Below are positions 1-8,014 of a DNA stretch of 31,332 bases, in pieces. The DNA lies in assembly GCA_017848075.1 (NCBI GenBank), contig JAGALG010000176.1:1-31332 (forward strand), written 5' to 3'. The notes under the pieces were generated by a model. That model was given only the letters and a program-made list of their open reading frames with translations. It searched no databases and was not told the origin of the DNA. Positions within the stretch are counted from its first letter, which is position 1. Each line of letters starts with the position of its first letter. Origin of the DNA: Oscillospiraceae bacterium. GTDB taxonomy: Bacteria > Bacillota > Clostridia > Oscillospirales > Ruminococcaceae. The translations under genes and the position numbers were made by a program.

Positions 1-381
1 GATCGGTTTCAGGCCGCAGTTGAGAGCAGCGCGCAGTCTCTGATTTACTGTTACATCGGTCTCTCCGAAGTACTGGCGGCGCTCGGAGTGGCCCAGAATC
101 ACATATTCCACACCCATCTCCTGCAGCATTGGTGCAGAGATCTCTGCGGTGTAAGCGCCGGATTCTGCCCAGTGGCAGTTCTGTGCGCCCACTTTGATGT
201 TGCTGCCTTTGGTTGCTTCCAAAGCAGTCTGCAGATCAACAAAGGGTACGCAAACGATCACGGTGCAGGCTGCATCGGCTGCCAGTGGTTTCAGTTCTTC
301 AATGAGAGCCTTTGCTTGTGCAGGGCCTTTATTCATTTTCCAGTTGCCGGCAATCACAGCGGCACGCAGTTCTTTTTTCAT
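1..381 (-). CDS. tpiA: Triosephosphate isomerase, N-terminal part (runs off the left edge)
   Basis: Interconverts dihydroxyacetone phosphate and glyceraldehyde-3-phosphate in glycolysis, in the cytosol. The visible 127 codons start MKKELRAAVIAGNWKMN, the classic TIM N-terminus with substrate-binding Asn and Lys in GNWKMN, and reach the catalytic-histidine motif GHSERR at about residue 97. The catalytic Glu lies beyond the window. The ATG is preceded by AGGAAG at a normal distance. The gene starts 25 bp after the unknown membrane gene at 407-967, which in turn follows pgk, so the three are probably co-transcribed. The family assignment is secure; the gene is incomplete only because of the window boundary. 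Confidence 0.97.
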   Translation of the reverse strand, partial: MKKELRAAVIAGNWKMNKGPAQAKALIEELKPLAADAACTVIVCVPFVDLQTALEATKGSNIKVGAQNCHWAESGAYTAEISAPMLQEMGVEYVILGHSERRQYFGETDVTVNQRLRAALNCGLKPI

Positions 382-406
382 GGCAAATCTTCCTTTCAAC
401 CAAAAC

Positions 407-967
407 TTATTTCACATTATAACGGGGCTGACGGGGTCTGCAGTGACCCGCAATTCCTACCGGCACATTGTTCCGGCAGAAGAACAGAGGGACCCACTCC
501 AGGCCAATGACAGCCAAAATCAGATAGAGCACAGCATTTTCCGGCTCAAAATCACAGAAGGTCTTGTAGCAGCAGAGCAGCTCCAGAATACGGCTGCCAA
601 GAATCAGAATCAAACCCAGCAGCACCAGAACAAAGATCAGAAAGCTGCCCGCCCGAGCCCCTAAACTTGTTGCATAAACCGCTGTTGTAAAGACCCACAG
701 GGTTGAGAGCAGCCCGCCCAATATCCGCAGACCCGGCAGCAAAAAGCGATAAACACTCTGCTTTTCCACCGTGCTGTTGTAGCGGTCGGCCAGCTGTCCC
801 AAAGTGTACAGGCGCAGCAAAGGCACCCAAGCCAAAAAGGCCGGGGTGATTCCTGTATTTCCAGCCATTTTATAAAGTCCATAGGAATACATTCCGTAGG
901 ACAATCCTCCGATAAACAGCGCCAGAGGTACAGCAGAAAACAGCATAATAAAAGCGTTGACACTCAT
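407..967 (-). CDS. Unknown multi-pass membrane protein between pgk and tpiA
   Basis: I do not recognise a characterised family. The chosen ATG gives 186 aa starting MSVNAFIMLFSAVPLALF and has GGGAGG 11 bases upstream. A longer reading frame upstream (to 1048) has no better ribosome site. About four hydrophobic segments are visible: residues 5-30, 85-110, 115-140 and 150-170. A central stretch reads ITPAFLAWVPLLRLYTLGQL, with an aromatic-proline-arginine pattern typical of small integral membrane proteins of Clostridia. The short C-terminal tail is basic (CRPRQPRYNVK). It lies 88 bp downstream of pgk and 25 bp upstream of tpiA, so it is likely expressed with the glycolytic enzymes. That does not by itself show a glycolytic role. 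Confidence 0.8.
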   Translation of the reverse strand: MSVNAFIMLFSAVPLALFIGGLSYGMYSYGLYKMAGNTGITPAFLAWVPLLRLYTLGQLADRYNSTVEKQSVYRFLLPGLRILGGLLSTLWVFTTAVYATSLGARAGSFLIFVLVLLGLILILGSRILELLCCYKTFCDFEPENAVLYLILAVIGLEWVPLFFCRNNVPVGIAGHCRPRQPRYNVK

Positions 968-1055
968 GGAAAGCAATTCCTCCCGTGGAAAAAGATCCTT
1001 CTGTTTTGGAAAAAGCGGCACGAAGGTGCCTCCATGCCGCTTGGTCATTCATAAA

Positions 1056-2246
1056 CTATTTGTTGTTCAGGGCAGCAATACCCGGCAGTTCCAGACCTTC
1101 CAGGAATTCCAGGGATGCGCCGCCGCCGGTAGAGATATGGGTCATTTTATCTGCGAAGCCCAGTTTGGTCACAGCGGCAACAGAGTCGCCGCCGCCGATG
1201 ATGGAGATGGCTTCGGAGTCTGCAATAGCTTTTGCCATTTCCAGAGTACCTTCAGCAAAGGCAGCAAACTCGAACACGCCCATTGGGCCGTTCCAGATCA
1301 CAGTGCCTGCGTCTTTTACTGCCTCACAGAACAGAGCAATGGATTTTGGACCGATATCCATACCCATCCAGCCGTCCGGAATATCGCGGCCTTCGCTGAT
1401 CTGTTTCTGGCAGTCCTCTGCAAAGGCATCACCGATCTTATTGTCCACTGGCAGCAGGAATTTTACACCGCGCTGTTCTGCTTTTGCCAGCATTTCTTTT
1501 GCCAGCTCTACTTTATCGTCTTCACAGAGGGAGTTGCCCACGCTATGACCCAGAGCCTTGAAGAAGGTATAAGCCATGCCGCCGCCAACGATCAAAGTAT
1601 CTACTTTTTCCAGCAGATTGTTGATAACACCGATCTTATCGGAAACTTTTGCACCGCCCAAAATAGCAACCAGAGGGCGTTTTGGAGCGTTCAGTGCGTC
1701 ACCCATGATGCTGATTTCTTTCTGGATCAGGTAGCCGCATACTGCCGGCAGATAGTCTGCCACACCGGCGGTAGAGCAGTGTGCGCGGTGAGCGGTACCA
1801 AAGGCATCGTTCACATACACATCAGCCAGAGAAGCCAGCTCTTTGGAGAATTCCGGAACATTCTTGGTTTCTTCTTTGTGGTAACGAACATTTTCCAGCA
1901 GCATCGCTTCGCCGTTTTCCAAAGCGGCAGCCAGTGCTTTGGCATCGTCACCCACGACATCTTTTGCCATTTTTACTTCTTTGCCCAGCAGCTCGGACAG
2001 GCGTGCTGCAACCGGAGCCAGAGAGAATTCCGGCAGGAATTCACCCTTTGGACGACCCAAGTGAGAGCAAAGGATCACCTTTGCATTGTGATCCAGCAGA
2101 TACTGAATGGTAGGCAGAGCAGCCACGATGCGTTTATCGTTGGTGATCTTGCCCTCTTTCAGTGGAACATTGAAATCGCAGCGAACCAAAACTCGTTTGC
2201 CTTCTACGCAAACATCTTCGATGGTCTTTTTATTCAAGGAAGTCAT
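1056..2246 (-). CDS. pgk: Phosphoglycerate kinase
   Basis: Transfers phosphate from 1,3-bisphosphoglycerate to ADP, the first ATP-yielding step of glycolysis, in the cytosol. The ATG gives MTSLNKKTIEDV and 396 aa, the usual length for bacterial PGK; a TTG eight codons upstream is less likely. Hallmarks run in order: RVLVRCDFNVPL near residue 25 (substrate-binding Arg and Asp-Phe-Asn), CSHLGRPKGE near 60, FGTAHRAHCST near 155, LGGAKVSDKI near 200, WNGPMGVFE near 320 and IGGGDSVAAV near 360 (nucleotide binding). It is the first gene of a probable pgk-membrane protein-tpiA transcript, with its own promoter at 2322-2350. gap is not adjacent in this window. Confidence 0.98.
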   Translation of the reverse strand: MTSLNKKTIEDVCVEGKRVLVRCDFNVPLKEGKITNDKRIVAALPTIQYLLDHNAKVILCSHLGRPKGEFLPEFSLAPVAARLSELLGKEVKMAKDVVGDDAKALAAALENGEAMLLENVRYHKEETKNVPEFSKELASLADVYVNDAFGTAHRAHCSTAGVADYLPAVCGYLIQKEISIMGDALNAPKRPLVAILGGAKVSDKIGVINNLLEKVDTLIVGGGMAYTFFKALGHSVGNSLCEDDKVELAKEMLAKAEQRGVKFLLPVDNKIGDAFAEDCQKQISEGRDIPDGWMGMDIGPKSIALFCEAVKDAGTVIWNGPMGVFEFAAFAEGTLEMAKAIADSEAISIIGGGDSVAAVTKLGFADKMTHISTGGGASLEFLEGLELPGIAALNNK

Positions 2247-2298
2247 TGTCAAAGCACCCTTTCTTATCAACCGCCCATCAGCGGATCTTTCCTTTTCC

Positions 2299-2315
2299 GG
2301 TGCAGCCGTTGCACC
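2299..2315 (-). promoter_or_regulatory. Stem-loop at the predicted 5' end of the pgk mRNA
   Basis: On the minus strand GGTGCA and TGCACC flank a 5-base loop. The predicted transcription start of the pgk promoter is near 2315, so the hairpin would sit at the very 5' terminus, about 55 bases upstream of the start codon. 5'-terminal stem-loops are known to slow mRNA decay in bacteria; that role here is an inference. Confidence 0.45.
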
Positions 2316-2321
2316 AGTTTC

Positions 2322-2350
2322 ATTTTACCGCTTTATAGGGCCTTTTGCAA
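2322..2350 (-). promoter_or_regulatory. Sigma-A-type promoter of pgk
   Basis: Minus strand: -35 TTGCAA (2345-2350), 17-base spacer, -10 TAAAAT (2322-2327). It lies about 75 bases upstream of the pgk ATG and downstream of the terminator of the preceding gene, which is where a promoter for the glycolytic cluster is expected. Confidence 0.65.
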
Positions 2351-2432
2351 GCCTTTTGGATATTTGTTCTGGATTTGTTCAAACATCTGCTTCTTTTTTA
2401 GGCAGTTTGCGTCGCTTTTCTCCTTTAAGCGA

Positions 2433-2467
2433 CAAAAAAAGACCACCCGATGCCTTCGGGTGGTCTT
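2433..2467 (-). terminator. Rho-independent terminator of the CinA/sortase/BIG2 gene
   Basis: A 12-bp perfect stem (2439-2450 with 2456-2467) has a 5-base loop and is followed on the minus strand by a run of seven T. It starts seven bases after the stop codon at 2474 and separates the operon from the pgk promoter. Confidence 0.93.
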
Positions 2468-2473
2468 GGGGAA

Positions 2474-5400
2474 TTATTCTTCGCCTTCTACCGGCTCATC
2501 CTCTGTGCCCTCGTCTTCCAGGGACTGTGGTTCCGGTTCCTCACTGGTGGTCGCCAATGGGCAGTCGCCAGTATGGTTGCCGTCGGTACTGCCGCAGCTG
2601 CAGGTCGCCGGTTCCTCTGCACTTGGAGGATCGGTGGTCACCGGAGGTTCCACTTCAGCAGCCACAACGGTAATAGTGGTGCTGCTGGTCACTGTGACAC
2701 CATTATAGGTGGCGCTGACGCTTACTGTATCGCTGCCCGGAGCAACTGCGGTAATCGTACCGTCTGCGCTGACAGAAACAGCACTGCCGCCGCCGGACCA
2801 GGTGAAGGTTGCACCGTCCACATTGGCACTTGCAGAAAGTACCGTGCTCTGACCAACGGTCAGCTGACCGCCGCCGGAGATGGAAACAGAGCTCAGCGTT
2901 GGCGCTGCGGGAGCAACATTGATGGTCACCGAAGCTGTTTTGCTGACATTTCCGGCACTTGCTGTTGCGGTAATGGTTGCAGAGCCTGCGCTCAGGGCAG
3001 TCACTTTACCACTCGCATCCACAGATGCTACGGAAGCGTTGCTGCTGCTCCATGTAATGGAGACATTGCTGAGGTTGTTTGGACTTGGACTTGCTGTCAG
3101 GGTGGTGCTCTGACCAACGGTCAGATTGCCGCCGCCGGAGATGGAAAGGGAAGTCAGAGTCGGCGCTGCCGGGCTGACCGTCAGTGTGAAGCTACCGCTG
3201 ACTGTTTTATCGGAATTCGGACTTTCCGGAACGGTCAGGGTGATGGTAACAGTACCTGCCGCAAGCGCTTTTACATGACCGTTGCTGTCTACGGTAGCAA
3301 TAGCCGGATTACTGCTGCTCCAGCTGTATTTGCCGGAGTCCACCGTCACGCCTTCCGGCTGGAAGCTGGCCTGCAGATCGGCGGTCAAGCCGACCGCCAG
3401 TGGACTAGTACCGGAGATCACGACTTTGGTCACTTTTGGAACCGATTTGGTTACCGTCACTTTGCAGCTGCCCACCTGTACGCCATTGGACAGGAAGGTG
3501 ATAGTGTCTTCTCCCACTTTATCGGTGGAGGTCACCAGATAGGTCAGATGACCTTTTCCGTCATCATCTTCCAGCTGCAGGGTCACCAGACCGGAGGAAG
3601 CAGCCGTAATGGTGGAAGATGCAGTTGCCGGATTTACCGCTACGGTCAGGAAGGCCTGACTCTTGGTGGTCATGGTGAAGTTATCTGCTGTTACGGTAGC
3701 CTTGGCGCCTGCTACGACGATTTCGCAGCTGCCGGAGAAGGTCTGGCCATCAATATCCACCGTTGCAGTCAAGGTAACCGTACCCGCCTTCAGGCCGGTC
3801 ACGGTATTGCTTACTTTTGTCGCAGCTTTGCTGGAGCCGGTCACCGGAGCAGCTACAGCAGCGATAGTTGGATCGGAAATCGTCCATGTTACCTCTGCAT
3901 CAGCCGACAGGCTGGAGCCGTTTGGCAGTACCAACGCAGATACGGCCACACCCTTGCCCACTTCGACTTTATATTGGCTGTACTGGAACTGAAGGCCGGT
4001 CACCGGAGCCTGTGCGGTCAGAGTAACGACACAGGTAGCGGTCTTACCGGTAATGGTATCGGTCACCGTTACGGTCACCGGTTCTTCGGTGGCCTGCATT
4101 GCCTTAATGTACAGCTCTTTCGGGTTGGATTTATTGACGGAACCGCTGAGCGCTTCCTCTGTGTCGGAGGACCAGTTCAGTTGCACTGCCGCATCTTCCG
4201 GTTCAACCAGAGCAGTCAGGACGGTTTCCTGTCCTACCACCAGAGTGATCTCGTTTGGAACGATGCGCAGTTCATCCAGTGCATTTTTCGCTTTAACAAT
4301 GACTTTGACGCTGTCAACATAACCGCCGTCGTCGGCCATCGCTGTAATATTTACCTCGCCCGGAGCAACTGCGGTTACCAGACCGGTCTTGGCATCAACG
4401 GTGGCAACAGCGGAAGCGGAGGAATCCCACTTGCAGGTATTGATCGGAGCGTCAGCCGGATTGGTCACTGCAGTCAGCTGCAAGGTCTGGCCAACTTCCA
4501 GTTCAAAGGTGTCGCCGCCCTGAATCTCAATGCTCTTGACTTTACCGTACTTAGCCTGTTCTTTCAGCGCATCGTAGTAGGCCTGTGGGAAGTAACAGTC
4601 CTGATTCTGTACGGCAGAAGCGGTGTCCACGGTTGCTTCTTCGCCTTCACGAAGAGCGCGGGCTACCACAACGATACGAGCTTCCGGACGGAAGACATAG
4701 GTACAGGTGGAAACTGTCAGCAGCTTGTCGCCGGGCTGTACATCCACCGGAATATCCCACATGGAACGGCGGCGTACTTCATCCACATAGGCATTGAAGT
4801 CGTCCTCGTCATCGAAGTCCACTTCGGTCCAGTATTTGAAGATATTGCCGTTATCCTGCGCCGGATCAGCATTGACGATCATAACACCGAAGATCTTGTA
4901 CTGCTGTTCCTTGTAGATGCTGTCGAAGCGAACGATCGGATGCTCTTTATAGAAGGCCAGCTCCTTGTAGTAGGAGATCGGGTTAAACATCAAGCCATCG
5001 TTGCCGATGTTATGGCCGTAAATGATCAGATTGTCGCTGACATCGTCCACATCGATGGAACATTCATAGTCCAGATATGGGATGCCATAGTAATCGTACT
5101 CTTCCTTGAAGTTGAGACGATGGTAGTACTCGTTGTCACGGGCCTGTACAACAGGGTAGTTGATGTTGGTACCCTCAATGTTGATCCAGCCCTGCATATC
5201 ATCATTGATCGCAACGAACGGTTTGTATTTATCCAGAACCTCCGGCGCTACCTGAGCCAGAGCTTCTTCATCCACTTCAAAGCCGTCCAGATTACCCTGT
5301 GCGGCCTGTTCCAGCAGATTGGTAAATTCATCGTTGGTTTTCTGTGCGTTGACGCCCTGCTGATGATGGTTCATCAGGTACGCCATGGAACCGCAGAATA

Positions 5401-6748
5401 CGCAGAGACAGAGCAGGATGCCGACTTTCCGCATCTTCTCGCTCTTGCTGTCTGCTTTTTGCGGCAGAATACCAGACAAGATTCGTTTTGGCAGAGACTG
5501 TTTTTTCTCGCCTTCTTCGCTGGCACTGCGTTTCAACGGAGCAGCACTGCCGCTCATGGCTGCAGCTGCAGCCACTGCGCCTTTCGGAAGGGCCGGGTGA
5601 GCGTCTGCAAATTTCCGTGCCAGATTCAGTGCCTGAGAAACACAGGCATCGGCCAGCTGCTGCACGGTTTTAAAGCCGCTGATTGGGATCTCTTTGCTGA
5701 GAGTATGACCGGAGAAGCTGGCTGCTACAAAGGCAGACGCTGCTTTCTCCTTGGCGGTCGGCATGGCAATGGAAAGCGCAATGGTTTTGCCGTCGGAAAC
5801 GGCGGCTGCCATGGCGTTTGCTCCCTGCTGGCTTACGGGGCCATAGGCCTTGGTCAGCTCAAGGGAAGGCTGTGGGAAGGACAGCTCAACGCTGTCTGCT
5901 TTTTTGCATTTGACCAGTCGTTTTTCAGCCCGGCGATTGCTGCCGGACTCCATAACAGCCAGATTCAAACCCTGCTTTTCCAAACGCTGCAGCAGTGCCC
6001 GTTCGATATTGGGGACATCAACGCCGTACACATAGCTGCCCAGGCGTTCCAGTACGGTTTTCGTCGCAGTCTGGCAGGCAGACGCTGCCTGCTGCGGATC
6101 GTTGGCACGAACCGAAACACGAACAACGCTCTCCTCCTTGCCCGGATAAACAGCTACGCAAGGATTTTCCGAAGTCAGCACATCTTTCAGTGCACCCTCC
6201 ACCTCCGTCAGAGACAGATCCATCACACGGAGGGTGTGGCTTTCGCAAGGGTATTTTTTCTGCTGTGCAAAGGTAGGGAACACCGTGTTGAGAAAGACCC
6301 CAGACTGCTCCACCGGATCGGCAGGGAGCAGGATCGCATGGATATTCTCACCATCCAGCTGGAACGCAGGATAGGTGCTGTCCTGCAGCGCATAGACCTG
6401 TGCGCCCTGTGGCAGAGTGGACAGCTGGGCCACTTCGTCACGGGTCAGCTTGACATTGCGCTCTGCGATCTGCTGGAATACTTTTTCATTGGCCTCCATC
6501 GGAACACCGCAGACCTTGGCGATCTGCTCGGTCAGCAAACGGTCAATGGCTGCATTGCCTGTGGCAGGAGCCAACACCAAGCCACCCAGAAGCAAAACTC
6601 TCTGGAAGGCGCTGACCATCTGCGCCTCACCGGAAACGGACAGGACGCTTGGCGTAATGCCCAGCAGCCGCAGTTCCTTCTCCATATAGGCAGAAGCCAG
6701 AAGCTGGCTACTGTTTTTGGCAGCCACGCCTATAATAAATACATTCAT
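2474..6748 (-). CDS. CinA-like / transmembrane / class B sortase / BIG2 fusion protein
   Basis: The ATG has GGAGG seven bases upstream and gives 1424 aa; a GTG two codons earlier lies against that GGAGG. Residues 1-160 align by eye with the CinA molybdopterin-binding-like domain (LLLGGLVLAP near 55, LPQGAQVYAL near 112, LLPADPVEQ near 140). Residues 165-235 match its middle KH-like part, and 240-378 its C-terminal amidase half (AYGPVSQQGANAMA near 301). CinA signatures are lost: GGLGPTxDD is GGLVLAPATG and AESCTGG is MESGSNR, suggesting a pseudoenzyme. A basic linker precedes one membrane segment (about 441-459). A sortase B domain follows (about 505-700) with His579 (YGHN), Cys682 (STCTY) and Arg691 (EARIVV). 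About seven Ig-like modules fill 735-1361. The tail is acidic with CSCG and DGNHTGDCPL and has no LPxTG. Predicted topology is N-terminus inside, sortase and stalk outside. It is the last gene after nifS and thiI, 18 bp behind thiI. Confidence 0.9.
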   Translation of the reverse strand: MNVFIIGVAAKNSSQLLASAYMEKELRLLGITPSVLSVSGEAQMVSAFQRVLLLGGLVLAPATGNAAIDRLLTEQIAKVCGVPMEANEKVFQQIAERNVKLTRDEVAQLSTLPQGAQVYALQDSTYPAFQLDGENIHAILLPADPVEQSGVFLNTVFPTFAQQKKYPCESHTLRVMDLSLTEVEGALKDVLTSENPCVAVYPGKEESVVRVSVRANDPQQAASACQTATKTVLERLGSYVYGVDVPNIERALLQRLEKQGLNLAVMESGSNRRAEKRLVKCKKADSVELSFPQPSLELTKAYGPVSQQGANAMAAAVSDGKTIALSIAMPTAKEKAASAFVAASFSGHTLSKEIPISGFKTVQQLADACVSQALNLARKFADAHPALPKGAVAAAAAMSGSAAPLKRSASEEGEKKQSLPKRILSGILPQKADSKSEKMRKVGILLCLCVFCGSMAYLMNHHQQGVNAQKTNDEFTNLLEQAAQGNLDGFEVDEEALAQVAPEVLDKYKPFVAINDDMQGWINIEGTNINYPVVQARDNEYYHRLNFKEEYDYYGIPYLDYECSIDVDDVSDNLIIYGHNIGNDGLMFNPISYYKELAFYKEHPIVRFDSIYKEQQYKIFGVMIVNADPAQDNGNIFKYWTEVDFDDEDDFNAYVDEVRRRSMWDIPVDVQPGDKLLTVSTCTYVFRPEARIVVVARALREGEEATVDTASAVQNQDCYFPQAYYDALKEQAKYGKVKSIEIQGGDTFELEVGQTLQLTAVTNPADAPINTCKWDSSASAVATVDAKTGLVTAVAPGEVNITAMADDGGYVDSVKVIVKAKNALDELRIVPNEITLVVGQETVLTALVEPEDAAVQLNWSSDTEEALSGSVNKSNPKELYIKAMQATEEPVTVTVTDTITGKTATCVVTLTAQAPVTGLQFQYSQYKVEVGKGVAVSALVLPNGSSLSADAEVTWTISDPTIAAVAAPVTGSSKAATKVSNTVTGLKAGTVTLTATVDIDGQTFSGSCEIVVAGAKATVTADNFTMTTKSQAFLTVAVNPATASSTITAASSGLVTLQLEDDDGKGHLTYLVTSTDKVGEDTITFLSNGVQVGSCKVTVTKSVPKVTKVVISGTSPLAVGLTADLQASFQPEGVTVDSGKYSWSSSNPAIATVDSNGHVKALAAGTVTITLTVPESPNSDKTVSGSFTLTVSPAAPTLTSLSISGGGNLTVGQSTTLTASPSPNNLSNVSITWSSSNASVASVDASGKVTALSAGSATITATASAGNVSKTASVTINVAPAAPTLSSVSISGGGQLTVGQSTVLSASANVDGATFTWSGGGSAVSVSADGTITAVAPGSDTVSVSATYNGVTVTSSTTITVVAAEVEPPVTTDPPSAEEPATCSCGSTDGNHTGDCPLATTSEEPEPQSLEDEGTEDEPVEGEE
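2844..2886 (-). repeat. Direct repeat copy 1 inside the BIG2 region
   Basis: A 43-base segment that matches 3105-3147 at 40 of 43 positions. Both copies encode the start of an Ig-like module (SISGGGQLTVGQSTVL here, SISGGGNLTVGQSTTL in the other). This indicates recent duplication or gene conversion of neighbouring modules. Confidence 0.85.
3105..3147 (-). repeat. Direct repeat copy 2 inside the BIG2 region
   Basis: The partner of 2844-2886, spaced 261 bases start to start, which is 87 codons and about one Ig-like module. The spacing keeps the reading frame, so unequal crossing-over could add or remove a module without a frameshift. Confidence 0.85.
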
Positions 6749-6766
6749 TCTCACACCTCCGTTGGC

Positions 6767-7939
6767 TTAGCGGTTGATTTTGATCACTTCGGTTTCTTTT
6801 ACCGCACGATCGATCAGGCCTTCCATATCCATGGCCTGTTCTGCCAGCTCAACAAATTTCATAACCGGTTTGGTTCTTGGATGTTTTGGAGTGAAGACGG
6901 TACAGCAGTCTTCATATGGCAGGATGGAAGTCTCGAAGGTATCGATCTTGTGAGCTACCTTGATGATTTCTTCCTTATCCATACCAACTACCGGACGCAG
7001 GACAGGCATATCTGCCACTGCATCGGTGCAGGCCATGGCCTGAATGGTCTGGCTTGCTACCTGACCAACGCTTTCACCGGTAACCAGAGCGTCACAGTCC
7101 TGCTGTCTTGCAATACGGCAGGCAATACGCATCATGTAGCGGCGCATGATAATAGTAAAGAGCTCCTCCGGACAATCATCCTTGATGTGCTCCTGAATTT
7201 CGGTAAACGGAACCACGAACAGATTGATGCGGCCGCAGTAAGCGGTCATTTTTTCTGCCAGAGTGATCACCTTCTGTTTTGCCCGTTCCGAGGTGTATGG
7301 TGGACTTGCGAAGTGGATAGCGTAAACTTCCAGACCTCGTTTTGCCATCATCGCACCGGCAACCGGGCTGTCGATGCCGCCGGACAGCAGCAGCAGTGCC
7401 CGTCCGCCGGAACCAACCGGAATACCGCCGGCACCCGGCAACTGTTTGCCATGAACATAAGCCGCATAGTCACGAACCTCCACGACCACATTGACATCCG
7501 GATTGTGAACATCAACCGTCAGGTGAGGGAAGTTTTCCAAAATAAAGCCGCCCAGCTCCCGGCAGATCTCCGGAGATTTCAGCGGGAAGGATTTATCGCT
7601 GCGCTTGGCATCGACCTTAAAGGTTTTTGCCTCCATCAGCTCATCCTTCAGATAAGTGATCGCTGTCTGTTTGATGGCTTCAAAGTCCTTGTCCACTACA
7701 GCCGCTTTGGTCAGGGCGATAATGCCGTAAACCTTCTGCAGAATATCTACGGCCTCGTCCAGATCGATGTCCTCGTCCTTTGGCTCCACGAAGATGGTGG
7801 ACTGAGCTTTCCGGAAACCGAACTTGCCCAAAGTCTCCAGTCTGCGGCGGGCGTTGCCGATCAGTTTATCTTCAAATGTGGAACGATTCAGACCCTTGAG
7901 GGCGATCTCGCCGTTTTTCAGCAGGATAATTTCCTTCAT
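6767..7939 (-). CDS. thiI: tRNA 4-thiouridine synthetase ThiI
   Basis: Adenylates U8 of tRNA and installs sulfur to give 4-thiouridine; the family can also supply sulfur for the thiamine thiazole. It is 390 aa with a ferredoxin-like plus THUMP region (about 1-165) and a PP-loop ATPase domain starting LLLLSGGIDSPVAG (loop at 186-192). A conserved cysteine pair lies in YEDCCTVFTPKHP near the C-terminus. It lacks the C-terminal rhodanese domain of the E. coli enzyme, as is usual in Firmicutes, where a partner cysteine desulfurase delivers the sulfur. That partner, nifS, lies 75 bp upstream. The start ATG has a purine-rich stretch (AAAGAAGAG) upstream. The CinA/sortase fusion follows after 18 bp, implying one transcript. 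Confidence 0.96.
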   Translation of the reverse strand: MKEIILLKNGEIALKGLNRSTFEDKLIGNARRRLETLGKFGFRKAQSTIFVEPKDEDIDLDEAVDILQKVYGIIALTKAAVVDKDFEAIKQTAITYLKDELMEAKTFKVDAKRSDKSFPLKSPEICRELGGFILENFPHLTVDVHNPDVNVVVEVRDYAAYVHGKQLPGAGGIPVGSGGRALLLLSGGIDSPVAGAMMAKRGLEVYAIHFASPPYTSERAKQKVITLAEKMTAYCGRINLFVVPFTEIQEHIKDDCPEELFTIIMRRYMMRIACRIARQQDCDALVTGESVGQVASQTIQAMACTDAVADMPVLRPVVGMDKEEIIKVAHKIDTFETSILPYEDCCTVFTPKHPRTKPVMKFVELAEQAMDMEGLIDRAVKETEVIKINR

Positions 7940-8014
7940 GTTTTCTCTTCTTTCCCTTCTCAGATGTCATATATCAATTACAAAATGTAATAATCAACAG
8001 CTATAATACTTAAT

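Noticed and set aside
2344..2440. A possible 17-codon peptide (MFEQIQNKYPKGLQ...) on the minus strand before pgk
   Set aside because: It lacks a well-placed ribosome site and its end overlaps the -35 of the pgk promoter.
957..2708. A 583-codon plus-strand frame antisense to pgk
   Set aside because: It covers a certain pgk gene and two regulatory regions, has a low-complexity odd composition, and crosses a terminator.
2450..7990. A 1846-codon open frame on the plus strand
   Set aside because: It runs antisense to the CinA/sortase fusion and thiI, both strongly supported. Its translation is rich in Cys, His, Gln and Gly, has no recognisable domain and no ribosome site. The absence of stops is a by-product of codon bias in the real genes.
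7940..8014. An internal promoter (TTGATT, 18 bases, TATATG) between nifS and thiI
   Set aside because: It is AT-rich by chance and a weak match; the operon promoter before nifS is sufficient.
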